Of a DNA stretch of 64,000 nt, positions 51,271 through 63,805 are shown piece by piece (positions within the stretch are counted from its first letter, which is position 1; the number at the start of each line of letters is the position of its first letter). The stretch covers positions 62,001 to 126,000 of the forward strand of contig LUCM01007456.1 of assembly GCA_008360955.1 (NCBI GenBank), in the 5' to 3' direction. Under the pieces are notes generated by a model, which saw only the letters and a list, made by a program, of their open reading frames with translations, was not told the origin of the DNA and searched no databases. The translations under genes and the position numbers were made by a program. Source of the stretch: Fasciolopsis buskii. Its lineage: Eukaryota > Platyhelminthes > Trematoda > Plagiorchiida > Fasciolidae.

Positions 51271-53736
51271 GTATAACGGTAAATTGTTGAATAGAATGAA
51301 TTAATACACTTATTTCCCTCGGAGGCATAATGTAGTAAAGTAGTTATCTCACTTCTGATGAAACCCGACTACTGAAATTTCGGACCAGCAGGATATTCAA
51401 CGAGCGTAGTTCCCCTTCATGATGATGATGCTGTCCGAGTATATTGGTGTTAGTTTCCCGTATTTAGACCGTTTCATAAAAGAAGAAAAAACATCCAAAT
51501 CTTCGTGGTTCTGGGCTGTTAGTTATCGATCGAGATCTGAGAACTTCAGTTGAAGTGGAAAGACAACAGTAGCATAAAAGTGGAGTGAACAATGTCTGTG
51601 CAGTATAATAAAAGAATGAGCGAGAATGAGTAAAGTGTTTCTTTTGTGCCTCTTTCGAGTGAGAAAAGAATTGATGACAGTTAGTGATTTCGAAATGTTA
51701 CATAAACACCCAATAATTAAGCGTTGGATTTCGTTGTTTGAACAATATGCACAACATGCATAGAGTTTGCCCGGAGACAGCCTTGGTTTATATCACAGGG
51801 CAAGCCTACCGTCTATGTTTTGCCACAATGAAGTGACAAACATGAGTGACAGAATTGTCCCAATAAACTAGCTGTGTTCTGGTGTGCAGTTTAACCTGAC
51901 CTCCAAAAGTACATTTGTGAGTGAACTGGAATATAAGAAACAGATGTATGCGAATTACAGTTGATTTTTATATTTATTGAACTCCGTACCTGGTGCGAAA
52001 TTTTTCATTCTCTTCCTACTACATTTGGATTTTGTGCATTGGAAATTGTCTTCATTCTAAAAGGTTCAACTGTCGACCCTTCATAGGAAGCTTTAAACAT
52101 TAATAGCTTTTTTTCAACACGGAAAATATGAAATAACCCAATCGAAATATTAAAATTTGATTTGTCTGAAAGGTTACTCTCAGGTGTCGTGGAAAGCGGC
52201 TGGAGTTGTTATGACGTCACTGTTTCCAAAAGATTCATCAGTGCTACCATTTCGCAAGTAGCAGAACAGAGATTCCTAAGAATTGTTTTCTCTCAAATGT
52301 TTAAACTGTATCCTGTTTGAACATAAATAAACCAAAGTGATCCGCTAAGTATTTTCCTGTCGGTGAAATCATTAGTAGTATGGTGCTTCCCGCTGTGTTC
52401 AAATAATTTAGAGTCCGACACATTTCGAAGCGATGTGAATGACTTCCCTCACAAAAGCTGACAGAAACACTTCGTTCAAGTTAATGTATCTTAGGAGCGT
52501 ATGCGCTGGCATTTGCGATCAATATGTTATTTTCCTGTCCATATCTGCCTTTAGATACCCAGATATTTCTCGCATCTACCTATTCATGATGACCGATACT
52601 ATCCATTCTCCTCTAGGGAGAATATCCCGTTTTCTGTTGCTGGAACCTCAGACGCAATCAAGATGAGAAATGAGCGCCTCCTTCGACTCCAGTTAGTAAT
52701 ATCCCACAACGTGAAAAAACAATAGACTATTGTTCATTACGCAACAATGACATTTGTTAAGTTTAGTTTGGAATCCTCAGGTTTTTTTCAATTTCGAGCA
52801 AATAAAGTGGACAAATTCTAGCCGATTAATTTGTTGGTTGATTTGTAAAAATGGAATATCTACCTAGGAAAAGTTGCTGTGAAATACATGCTGGATTCCG
52901 CTAGTGCACAATTTTTTGAATTCAAAAGAAAGCGTACACGCACTGTAGAGTCGTCCGAGAGAGGGTCTTTGAAAGGCGTTATCATAACGTCGTTTGACCG
53001 AGTTAAGACATGGGGACCACTGCACTCCGTCTTTACTAGGTCGCATGGCATTTTTTACACCCGATTGGAGGAACCTTCCATAGTAAAATATAGGCTCATA
53101 TTCAGAAGCACCGTAAAACTTGCAATAATTCTTTCTTATGTCTGAATAAAAAGGACTTGGGTACCCGTTGGTCAAAACTGGATCAAAACAGTCAGTATTT
53201 CACTTCTTCACAAGTCCCACCTCCCACACTAAAGTAAATATGGCTCAAAGTGACTAACCGGTAGCCTTCGCAGATGCGCACTCACGAAACCACCGTAACG
53301 GAATAAAGAACACCCTAAAAGAAGTTCACGGATAAAGAAGCAGTCGGGAACAGGAATTATTACTATTTGTTTTAGGGTGGTTTAAAATGACTGTTGAAGT
53401 CTGAAAATGATATGTCAAGCCCCATTTTTATAGTTTCTACTTCCGGCTGTTATTTCTTCTTGAGATCACCAAGCCCCATATGCTCTCTTCACAAAGAGAA
53501 TGACAGTAACAGAATGGTTCAGATACAGCAGATAGCGTCTGATCCGGCCCGAGATCGGTGGGCGATTTTTTGCTTACTATACATCGCGTGTTATTTAATG
53601 GAAAAGTAACTAATGAAAAGCCTTCAAAGATGTGACCAATTCAATTTCTGTCATTATTTGTTGCTCGAATTCAACACAGGAACTGCTTAGCTGTGTTTTG
53701 TGTGATAGCCTGGTATATTCGTTTACGTAACCAGGA

Positions 53737-53746
53737 GGGGGGGGGG
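53737..53746. repeat. Homopolymer run of ten G
   Basis: Uninterrupted poly-G just before the family B SINE, likely to be unstable or misread in length. Confidence 0.8.
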
Positions 53747-53759
53747 TGATGAAACGGAC

Positions 53760-53925
53760 GGGGTCGTATGTCTAGGATGTGATGGCGATGGATTCTATTC
53801 TTCCCATTGGAGATCAACTCCCTCGTTTGGAAGCTTTTTGCTGACCGCGGCTCACTTCCTGAATATGAAGTAAATTGTTATTTAATTAATAAGAAGAAGT
53901 AAAAGGCAAAGATAATAAGGCCAAA
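53760..53925 (+). repeat. tRNA-derived SINE, family B, copy 2
   Basis: The head is weak, but the body TGCTGACCGCGGCTCACTTC then CTGAATATGAAG and the tail ATTGTTATTTAATTAATAAG then AAGAAGTAAAAG align with the copies at 45745 and 63806. Confidence 0.6.
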
Positions 53926-54099
53926 AGTATGATAAAACCTAGTTCATAATAACCTGCCATAGGCAGTTGCTAGTTAATACAAGGAAGTCTCTTTAGCACT
54001 ATGCCTCGAAACACGTTCTTTTTGGATGAGAGTAATAGAATTGAGCGCTTGGAGTCACAATTAATTCAGTTCATTAGTAAATAGGAAAGCAGCTCTCAC

Positions 54100-54841
54100 C
54101 TGGACTTGGTGTATCATTTGGTATCCCAGATCTGTAAGACACTTGTGTACATCCATCAGTCATCGAATGACTACCGACCAGGCGGGGGACGTGATCACGA
54201 CCAGACCAAGGTACAGGAGATAATGAACCATAGACTGATTTACTGGGACTTGTCTCCTCGCAATCTTCAACGCACGCGGTGGGATGGGGTGGATATTTGG
54301 TGATCCGTGTAACATCCGAATTTCTTTGAGATGTTCCACAATCACTGAAATGGTCTAAATGTGATTCAAAGCCGTTTTCCGTGAAAATTTCATCTGTTGT
54401 AGTTGACGATGGCTCTTCCAGCGGCAATGCACGGTATTCAGTACGACAATTAGTGCTAACCTGGCTCTGAGTTGGACTGATATCGGAATTTCTCATGTTT
54501 CGAGCATCTTGTGCACTGAGTATCATATCGTATTCCAATGAAGCCGGATGAATGAATGATAAACCAGGACCGGAATAGGTAACAGAAATCCCGCAGGATG
54601 CCACAGTTGAACCGCTAGCACCATGATTCCCAATATTTTGTGCCTCTGGAGACTGAGATTGCGCAACAAAATAGTTACTATTGTCCGGTGAATTCATGTC
54701 ACCCTCTGGCATATATCGTTTTTGTTCCGTTCCACAAACCAGCTCAGTCGACCTTGGACGGCGCGTGACGGTTGCCAGATCCAAGTCCTTCACACTGTGG
54801 CGGAAGTTCACGTTAATTGGAGGATGCAACCAAGTTGCCAT
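54100..54841 (-). CDS. otp: Orthopedia homeobox protein, coding exon 1 (N-terminus)
   Basis: The exon starts at ATG 54841 (context TCCCCATGG, a good initiation context) and an in-frame stop lies upstream at about 54890. It encodes 247 codons plus one base: MATWLHPPINVNF, a basic TRRPRS stretch, then a long Ser/Thr/Asn/Pro-rich, probably disordered region without a known domain. The frame ends TPSPG at a strong donor, CCAG followed by GTGAGAG, in phase 1. The phase match to exon 2, and through it to the homeodomain exon, is the main reason for assigning it to otp; composition is also alike. An alternative acceptor 32 bases upstream (ACCATAG, exon start 54873) would keep the frame open and could link to an earlier exon ending at 57704. 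Confidence 0.65.
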
Positions 54842-54873
54842 GGGGACTGGCCCCGCAGAAGAATGGCAAGATG

Positions 54874-57703
54874 CTATGGTAAATCCAACGAGTTAATGGG
54901 GTGAACTACTGCATTAGTCCGGTATGAAATTCGTACGCTCCTCGCGGTTCCCACCTGAGACACATGCAATTTGATTTTCCACAAAAGGAGAGAACAGGAT
55001 GGGGGCCGTTCAGCTGAATTTACTGGTTGGAGTGAAGATCGAATCAGTGCCCATGTGTCTGTCGTTCTGACTAACTGTCTTTTGTTAATCTACCATGTTT
55101 CTTTACATGCTCACACAACTACGCATGCATGCATCCACATGTTAAACACATTCTGTGTACTCACGATGCAGCCTTCCAAGGGTGCATAACATGCGACGTG
55201 CGGTTGATGTCCGTAAATCTCAGAGAAATAGTTATTCCTCCCTTTTGACCCCGGGTATGGCCTGACCAACGGCTCAACATCAAGATTCACTACACGCGCG
55301 CGAACACGTATATATTTATGTATACACACGCACGTGAGTACCGTGCTTACTGACCGGTTGTTGATTGTCAGCGGGTTTTCGCTAGGGGAGGTATAAATTG
55401 GACGTGTTTGTTAGTTGAATCCCACGAAAATTGAAAAGCTTCAAAGCGGTGACGGAACAGTTGTGAGAATGGAAGATGGTCTCAGACCAAAACTCACAGA
55501 CAATACAAACGTTTGCGTACAAACCTACGCACGTACACACGCGCTGTTCTTCCTATGTTGGGTTGAGTTCGTGTCTTATTCTTTCGTCCATCCAAACGCT
55601 GTTACTCTAACAATCAGACTGAATTAACCCATGGGAAGGCAGCCAGAGGGCGCGAAGACCACCCGCTCAGCCCGGAGAAGCAACCAGCAGACAAACGTAT
55701 GTGTCTAAATGCCATCGACTAGTTTCTTCTACCCAAACAGGCAGCTCTAGAGAGGGCAGAGGAGTAGAGATTTTTGCAATTCTTCAAAAGTCAGTAGAGG
55801 TGCTGTCACACGCAGCATATAGGTAAACCAAGCGCTCACAAAGAAGAGATATCACCAGCTTTGCAATCATGGTGTCACTAACACCAAAGACAATCACTAA
55901 GGTAGGAACAGCAACAGCAAAACTTATGCACCAACTGGTACGGATGAGTCGAAGTAACCAGGTTGATCGTTGTTGCCCAAAAAGCCTAGTCGTCCGGAAG
56001 GGGTGAGGGGTGTTAGTGTGTTTGGATTGGTCATTCCGGTTTACTCAAAATTTTGTGACTGAGCAACGGACTGATTGTTTCGACCATAATGATGCATTCA
56101 TGCACAGGTACACACATGAACTATGATAGAAGACAGCTACCATTCCCCCTCTGCAAGCATGATCACAGTGCAACCACCTTTTGTTTGTTACTCACTGGTC
56201 TACCCCTTTCTTCCTAACAGATATGCTGCTCTTTTCGACTTACAGACTGGAGTATGGCATAGCCTGGGACTGAACTAAGCTTGTGGAATAAAGATCAGAG
56301 AATAAATGTAACAGGTTCGGTCTTAGGGTCACCGCTGGTCCGAAATCGCTGGGAAGGCCATATGGGCTCCATCAAACCTATTCTGTCTGAGTGTTTTTGC
56401 AAAACAAATTTTTACCGTATAGTTTAAAAATCTACTTTAGTATGTTTATTGATAATCAAAAGCTGATGGAAATTGATTTTCCTGGGAAAATGAAAGCTAC
56501 GGAATAGTTGCCAAAAACAAACCTTGTTAGAAGCTGTGAAGGCTGAGTACAACAAATCGGGGAACGAGGATTAACCTTCTAATCAATTTGAGAATTATAA
56601 ATTTTTAACAATTATATATGTATATGTCTGCATGCGGTGTTGTTAAGTTGTTTTTGTCGTCTTACAGACTGCATACCTGAATTCATACATCTGCTCTTTC
56701 GCATTTTATATACATATATATATCGGAATAGTTTTTTCGGTAATTGTTTATATCCAACATTGGAAAATCTAAATGCAAAATGATGGGCGTGTCAGGACAA
56801 GAAGGTCACCAGTCTCTCATTCCTGTGGGCAAGTGTCTGAGTGCGCGAACAGCTAAACCAACTGCAGGCGAGATGTGAGTAGACTTTTCTAGGTTATATC
56901 ATGAATAAACTCTGTTGTGTCTGAAGAGGTCGCAAATAATGATTAAGATTCTCCTTGTGGAACGACCCACGTGATAACAAGTACGGTAAGCCAAAAAGCT
57001 GAAACAAGTGGGACTTTATATTATAATTTTATTATTGTCAAAATATGGAGGAAATAGACATTTACGGTGGCCACTCTAAGGGTAGGACCTGGGGTGCATG
57101 ATTTAACACATTTGTGTTATTCATTCCCCAGACTGCTAGATGCCATGAAGTCGAACTATTGTGTCTGGCGTTCCGGTCACAAAAGTTTTATCACTAGTCA
57201 AATGGCATCCCGGCGACGGTGACACCTCGACAGATGACAACACGTTTATGACTCAAACGTTAAATCTTCAACCAAGACTTTGGGGAGCGAAAAATAAACA
57301 ACCTTTACAAGTTCGAACAATAGACCGCTTTGATGATGAACTCAATTTCAAATAGATACAAAGGTGATTAATTGTCCACGCCGGCGATGTTTGAACATCC
57401 ATATGTATGCCACACAAACGATGGTACCACGGGCGTCCCAATACCGGCCATACTGCATCGCCACACAGGCAAATATTTGGCAATTCCGATCAAAAGTAGC
57501 ACTGTTTAAAAACCCAGGCTTTTAAATCAGCGTAAATCTATAACCGTTGACATTAAATCTATTTATATTTCCCATCAATCTACTACGCCATATTTTGTGC
57601 TGCATCTAATTGACGCCTAAGGTACTAGGACTTAGAGAGCAAACTTTAGGAAGGTTACCAAATCAGAGTAGATTAATTTGATCGAATCCCACTTTGTACT
57701 TAC
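54874..57703. other. Upstream region of otp exon 1
   Basis: No gene recognised. CA/CG-alternating tracts occur near 55300-55340 (ACACACGCACGTG) and 55500-55545. If translation starts at 54841, this region should hold the otp 5' UTR and promoter, but no core promoter motif can be singled out. Confidence 0.35.
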
Positions 57704-57959
57704 CTAAAGAATGCCTGCCTCCCTGTGTGCTGTTGTTCGAAGCAGGTAATGGTTGGAAGATGAGCCGACATGGACAGTCGACCGCACGGCAGTAAACTTT
57801 GAGAACTGAGACACGTAGGTCCAGTCCGGTTAGCAAGTTGGAGTGCACGGAATCCTTCCAGGCGACGGCTAGAAGCATCAGTTGATATAGTTTAGTCAAA
57901 CAGTCAGTGGCATTTTTGTTTTCGAAATTCTTCCTCTTCTGCATAACCCATATAAGCAT
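57704..57959 (-). CDS. Candidate extra 5' exon of otp (coding or UTR)
   Basis: An open - strand frame from the ATG at 57959 ends at a very good donor, TTTAG followed by GTAAGTAC (GT at 57703-57702), in phase 1. It could join the acceptor at 54873 in the same phase and enter exon 1 in frame. The peptide (85 codons, with QPLPASNNSTQGGRHS near the end and a hydrophobic, Cys-containing middle) does not look like a typical homeoprotein N-terminus. The match may be chance (one in three) or this may be an untranslated leader exon. Confidence 0.25.
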
Positions 57960-60865
57960 TAAGTTGTACTGGGTCTTTTACTGTTTCCGGTTCATTCTTC
58001 TTACGCGTATGTGATGCTGTGAGGCAGTAACTAAAGTCAGAACATGTTGGCCCCTGGCTAATGGCTTTAAAAACTAAACTGAACTAAAACATACCGACAA
58101 GTAAATCAGTCTGCACTGAAAATGACTGTTGTAAAAAAGGCGACAATTTTACTTAGGTTTACGGAAGTAAGTTTCTTCAATTGCATTTGGATAAGTTGCC
58201 AGTGGATTCTTGGTAAATAATGATTTCAAAGAAGGACATTCAGGACTAACCTTGACTGTTTGTTATTCACATGGCATGACCAATAACGATCTGCAAGAGA
58301 GCAAGTCATGTGTATCCGAGAAAACCACTCTTGCACAGCAACCATTATTTAGATTCTCACTTCGCTCGAAGCTGACTGTGAGAATTCACCTGGATAAAAT
58401 TTACTGTTAATCTCCTGGCTGATATGTAGGGCATTCAAACTGTTGATTAGATACCGCTTTCACGTAATGATAAACCAATAACGACGTAATCACATCCCAT
58501 TATTCTTTTTGGAAAATATCTTTGTGGTTGCGATAGTGTGACAGACGAATATGATACTTTTGCGTTGGCTGAAGGCTGGTTTCAGCTCCTTTCATAGGGT
58601 GAAATCCAGCTTCTTGGAAGTTAGTCAAAGCGTTTTGGGAACCGACTCACACTCCACGTAAACTCGGTGTAAAGTGTCGGCGCCCACACTTGAGCGAATC
58701 AGCTATACAGTGTTTAGTAAGTTGCTTTCAGCGTCAGCTCTGGATGCCGCCTAGTTAGACCATCTCTACTTATGGAGGTAAAACCTTCATCTTTCTTACC
58801 CATGAGAGTTATCGTACACTTTTCATGAAGAAGAGTCAACCTCTGAGTCAACTTTGATCAATCCCGAATGATTTGCGAGATGCCCATTTCGTTCTGGTGC
58901 TTATGTTTCCGTATGGTTCCCAGCCTTATTGGTAGCAAACAGTCAGGATATACTTTCACATGTCGTTCAAGTAGTGATACAAAATCTGATTTCGCGGTTG
59001 GGCTCCAGAGTGCGTTCACTGATTGATTTTCGCCATTCCATGTTGTTCGAAACTGAATCCACTTGATAATTAGCTCGAAGTGACGGTGGTTTTTGATTAT
59101 AACCAGTTGTTATCGCCGTTGTTAGTGTTTCAAACTGTAATGCAGTTTTTATCATACACCTGGCTTCAATAGCTTCCCGTTTGCATCACACAGCAACCAG
59201 TGCAACCGAAGGGGTTCCTGTGTGTATTGTCTAAAAATCGTTACCACATTGATTCTAGTTCCTCAGTGTACCCTGTGAAACAGAATCCAGTCACTGAAGC
59301 TCACGTCTTGATCTCAAACTGAGAAAACAGTTCCATGGATCTCGATTCCTTAGTTTTACTAGTGATTGCTCCGATTTTACCGCTCTCAGTTTTCTTTTCA
59401 CTGATTAACGAGAAGAGGACTTCTGTCTTGTCATTTATTGGCCATACCCCTTGCAGATCCATCGAGCTACCGTAGATATACGTATTGAATTAATCATTTG
59501 GAAACACTTCAACTAACACAACGCGGAGCCAGCATTACCACGATGCCTGTTTTAAAATCATTTACGATTTATTTATCCGCCCCATTTCTAGAACCGTCTC
59601 ACCTCACCTCCACACAAAAGAACAGCGTTCGTTCGCTGTCGGATTCGTTCCCTAGTGGATATTGATTAAGTTCAGATAAGTTTTCGAATTCATGTTGAAT
59701 TATCAACGTGGATTCTTCTTCCTCAAAATTTCAGTCACATTTCACTTTAAACTAACATTTATTTATCACTTTTAAGGAGCCAATAGAGATGTGGCAGCTG
59801 TTAACTGATATCTGATTATAGCAATGTGCCTGCTCACAGGTCGAATTCGAAACGTGATGCTCACCCAGCTAGGAAATCGCTAACCTCTGAAGTGATAAGC
59901 TTCCAGGCCTGGAATATCGCATTCTCTATTCGCTTCATCAAGCAGAAAGTAGATTAAAAAAATATGGTACTGTAAGGGTCTGAATCCTGTTTTCAATCGC
60001 AGTGAACGAACCAATAGGTTTGGAACACACTTGAGCTGTATTCCATGCTACTAGGTATATGTCCGGTAATTAAGCATAGGGAAACGTGCATCAAGCCTGC
60101 AGTTAGTTAATTTCACGCTCACCAAATAGGCGATCGAAAAACAAGCAGCGCCGGTTTTGAGGACGTGGTAGATTTTAACTCGCACAGCAGTTGGTCATAT
60201 AAAAGGTTGCATCGTGACGTCTCCAGGTTGCTCCGTCTTTACCTAGGAGCCGAATTATTTCTTCTTCTCGAGAAATGGTTTCCTTAGTTGTTTGAAGGTG
60301 GTACGAGCAGACAGAGGTCTTACGGAATAGAAAATCTACATACGTTGTGCGTAACGCAGTTGTACTTCAATAGGAACTTACTGACCGAGTTTCTCTGCCG
60401 TCGTCAGTACTAGGAACCTGGCCACTGTTGGTTTCCCGCTCTGAAATGATCAAGAAGCATGTAAATGGAAGTGCCGGTTGCCTTTCCCCGACGGTTTGAG
60501 AGCGCACTCATTTGTTTGCTGCTTTGCAGATTATATCTTCAGGTCAAGTGCTGGAGATGAAACTTGAGTTTGAGTGGTCAAATCAAACCAAGCCATTGTG
60601 TTCTGCAACTTGGTAGATATTTCGTAGCTAAGTGACATCACACCAACAGGCAAGCCTTGAATTTTGAGGGAGTTTCAACCAAGTGTTGGTTCCTACAAGG
60701 GTTATGAAATATAAGTTCTGTTTCTTTCATTTTGCCGTTCTCTTAGGCCGTGATTCGGCAGCAACTTTATCTTTGTTTATTTTCTGCACAAAAATACTAA
60801 GAAAGGTTGGGAAGGACCAAATGATGTAAGGAGTTTATCGAAAAATCGATGCACCATGTATTAGT
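57960..60865. other. Non-coding region, nothing recognised
   Basis: Only short open frames without domains or splice context. No tandem or inverted repeat of note. Confidence 0.4.
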
Positions 60866-61071
60866 TTTTAATTGTGAATGATATAATGTTAATAACACAG
60901 CGTTGTTGGTAGATGTAATGTGCCAACGTTTCGACTACCGTGGGTAGTTTTACAATCAAATTTGATTGTTAAACTTGCCTTGAGAAAGACTACCCACGGT
61001 AGTCGAAACGCTGGCGCATTACGTCTACCAACAACGCTGTATTATTACCATTACATCATTCACAATTAAAA
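60866..61071. repeat. Near-perfect inverted repeat with Penelope/hammerhead-like stem
   Basis: The left arm 60866-60949 and right arm 60986-61071 are reverse complements over about 84 nt with only six or seven differences. The loop holds the perfect 18-nt palindrome ACAATCAAATTTGATTGT (60952-60969). The right arm contains the stem GACTACCCACGGTAGTC followed by GAAACG. In Penelope-like retroelements a stem followed by GAAACG belongs to (often degenerate) hammerhead ribozyme ends. Here the CUGANGA part reads CTTGAGA, so it is not expected to cleave. This may be a foldback element or two retroelement ends in inverted order. Confidence 0.75.
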
Positions 61072-62494
61072 GGTTGGGAAATTCCACTCAAGACAATGCG
61101 AACAGACACATGGTAACTGATGTAACCGGATCGATAGTGTCGATACCCACAGCGTTTTGTTAAGTGAACTAATAAACAATCCTCCAGTGAGCTTTAGCTA
61201 ATTCGGCTTGAGATTACGCAATAAGTATTTAAGATTTCTGTTTCACCACCTCGATATTCTTGGTTTAAACTTTCATAGGTTCCGATTATGATGACCCGCC
61301 GAAAGTCAATAACCAATTGTCAGTATCTCCTACCTGAGGAAATTTACGGACATCCGTCCTGACAACATTTGATTTGTTGTGTCAGTGCAACTAGAGCAGA
61401 ATTTGACAGTCACCAATGCTCGTGGTTGTGTTGTTCTTATCAATCTGCACTACAGGTTGACATTGCGCAGTCGATAGTGTGCGATTCATGACTGACTTGA
61501 ATTCAGAATGAAGACATCACTTTATTCCGGGCTCCGAATTTAATTTGGAGGACTGTAAACAGCTGGTATTCTATTTCTAGTGGATTTCTTCCCTGGAATC
61601 GGACCACACTCTGCTCCTGTTTCTCTGCAGGGTTTTGGGCCGGGACGCTGAAATCTATTTTTAAATGTCACCAAAATACCAGTGATTGGAAGCAATGCTC
61701 ATGAAAGTAGCCAGTCAGTGTTTTGCCGGATGAACACTGGGGCCCCTCCCAAAAATCTGAAGTAAGTTTCCAAACTTCGTTGGGGAATCGCTTTCTGGGT
61801 TGATTGGTGCGATTCATCTGGTAATTTCATCAAATTTCCTCGTACGAGGGAATGAGAAAAGATCTTTGAAATCACATAACTACCAATGAGTTGTAAGTCA
61901 GTAAAATTCATCAACTTTTCATTAGTTTCACATAATACCACAAACGAACAGTTTTGTCTAGGTTCGGTACACATTCTCCATGAAATTCAATCCATTTTGC
62001 GTGTTCTGTTATCCACTGCGTGCAGCCACATGCCATGTTGTTTACGAACGCCAATGAAAAACATTAATATGTATTCAGTTACACTGTCCGGCCAGCTTCG
62101 TTGCGAATGCGATTTCACGAATGAAACACGCGCTAATGGATTCGCTAGTCTACTCTAGCTTGGATTTAACCATCTCTATTATCGAATGTTATTAATTATT
62201 CTGAAAGTGTCCTTTTTCATCTAATTTTGGGATTTCGTTCATTGTCCTCCCGAGAAAGCAAAAAAACATTATTTAACTGATGAAAATTAGCTCCATGTGA
62301 TGTATGTTATCGTATAATAAATAATCAAATCAACTCTGGTAAATTTTTCTCATTGGAGACCATATATAATTGAAGTATAGCCAACGGGATTATTTTGTGT
62401 TTATCTTCCAGTCATAAAATTTGGTGCCATTGAGATGAAGTTAATTCCTGTTTCAGGGTAATGCAACAGTTGAACAAGTTATTTTATATGTGGT
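61072..62494. other. Non-coding region, nothing recognised
   Basis: Short open frames only. No repeat shared with the rest of the window was noticed. Confidence 0.4.
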
Positions 62495-62645
62495 CCTGCC
62501 TGGCTAGATTAATGGATAAAGAGTTGGACTTGCAGTCTTTAGTCCTGGGTTAACTCCTTGGTTCGGATTTGATAATTTCTTACAAGGATGAATCAGCTGT
62601 ATAATGGATTCGTGGATTTTTTATGGCAAGTTGCGGGCTAACACC
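62495..62645 (+). repeat. tRNA-derived SINE-like repeat, family A relative
   Basis: A different tRNA-like head (GGCTAGATTAATGGATAAAG, then CCTGGGTTAACTCC) is followed by the family A 3' body: GGATGAATCAGCTGTATAATGG, then TTTTTTATGGCAAGTTG. The match to 51160-51215 shows that the 3' body has been attached to more than one head. Confidence 0.6.
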
Positions 62646-63805
62646 GAGTGACGATTAGCTTCTTGTATCATTTACTTTGTTTGTTTCATCATCGCTTTTG
62701 CACTATTATTATTTCCGCATAGAAGAAAACAACACGTTTGAATTAGGAATGAAAGTCTTGTGGTTACTTTATGATAAGTTATTTTATATTTGCGGTATGT
62801 TTTCAATCCCGCTGACCTATATTCATTGGGATTCAATGACCCACCATTGAAACTCAAACAAATTCCTGTTATTTCTGGTCGTGCCTGAGTTTCGCTGAGT
62901 TGGCAGTAGGATGGAAAGATAAATTCTTCGAGCCTGCATATGGCTTTAGTTGTGTGCGTGATGAAATAAGCGGTAAAGGATGACCACTCGATTCGGCCAA
63001 ATAGCGTACAGTTTTCGCTGATTGGGCCGTCTTCTAGCGCTCTAAATAACGAGACTGCAAACCAATAAAAAAATGTTAGAGGCTGAGTACAGAGTGAACA
63101 CTGACCTATCAAATCTGATTTATTGGTGTGACTTCCGGTTTTTCTGATGATTCATACACTGTGGCACACAAACGATGTGGTTAGGCAGAATTCCGAGACT
63201 ATCGGTTTGAGTGGAAAACCCCGCAGAATATAATAGAAAACGGGTCATTAAACGGGATCGATGAGGCAATTTACTGTCAGATGGCTTGCGCCCCGGTCTG
63301 AGCTGCCTAAAATTTATGTGGTGCTCCACTCGAAACTGGAGAATTCAGGTTCTGGTAACTTACCCAGTGACTCTGGTTATTACGATAGATCAATGCACTT
63401 CTTATTATTTGACGCCCGGTCATTTACGGAGGAAGTCAATCGGACAAATTGCTATCGACAATTACGTTTATCATAAGAAGAAATCAGTTGTCGTTCACGA
63501 ACCCCCAGTTCCAAATTTGCCAGTTTCATTTCCAAAGGCCAACGATCATCATGTTGCGATACATTAGCCCAGCCCTCTAATCTGTTGGTGAATTTGCACT
63601 ATGGCATTGCTTGTTTGTGGAATGGACTACCTGATAAGTACGTGTGGGTCATAACTCAGTTCGAGTTAGGGCTTTTGGCCTGCTTTCACAATCATTCGTC
63701 GTCTCCATTGAAGTACGACAGGGCTACTCTATGTTCTCATTTCTAAACTCTATCATAAAGAATGTTATACAAAGTGGTTTATTTGTTATTTTAGACGGTG
63801 GGGTT
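62646..63805. other. Region with coding-like but unrecognised open frames
   Basis: A - strand frame (62672-63112, 146 codons) and two + strand frames (63261-63476 and 63286-63567) are longer than most in the window. None shows a domain I recognise or clean splice signals. They may be old transposon pieces or chance. Confidence 0.3.

Larger units (their letters stand above)
39911..54099 (-). other. otp: otp intron 1, rich in transposable elements
   Basis: A 14.2 kb intron. It contains SINE-like copies of families A, B and C, a LINE reverse-transcriptase fragment, a CTAT-rich microsatellite, and an exact 1346-bp direct duplication across an N. No further otp exon was needed to keep the frame. 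Confidence 0.65.
21895..54841 (-). other. otp: Gene model: orthopedia (otp) homeobox gene, five joined coding exons
   Basis: Coding exons, in order: 54841-54100, 39910-39609, 36511-35861, 23629-22906 and 22322-21895. Introns are about 14.2, 3.1, 12.2 and 0.6 kb. Each junction has GT and AG and the phases agree: exon 1 ends in phase 1 and exon 2 opens with two bases; exon 2 ends in phase 0 and exon 3 opens in phase 0; exon 3 ends after Gln46 of the homeodomain and exon 4 opens with Val47; exon 4 ends in phase 1 and exon 5 opens with two bases. The predicted protein is about 940 residues with the homeodomain at about 520-579. Otp is a paired-like nuclear transcription factor that specifies neuroendocrine cells in vertebrates and is expressed in the nervous system of other bilaterians. 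The model was assembled by reading splice sites only; transcripts would be needed to confirm exons 1, 2 and 5. Confidence 0.75.

Noticed and set aside
51355..51400. Hammerhead ribozyme candidate: CTGATGA followed by GAAA
   Set aside because: The intervening bases do not form stem II and the closing stem I/III pairing is not visible.
62672..63112. 146-codon - strand open frame
   Set aside because: Longest unassigned frame, but no domain, no clear donor or acceptor and no paralogue in the window; kept only as a region note.
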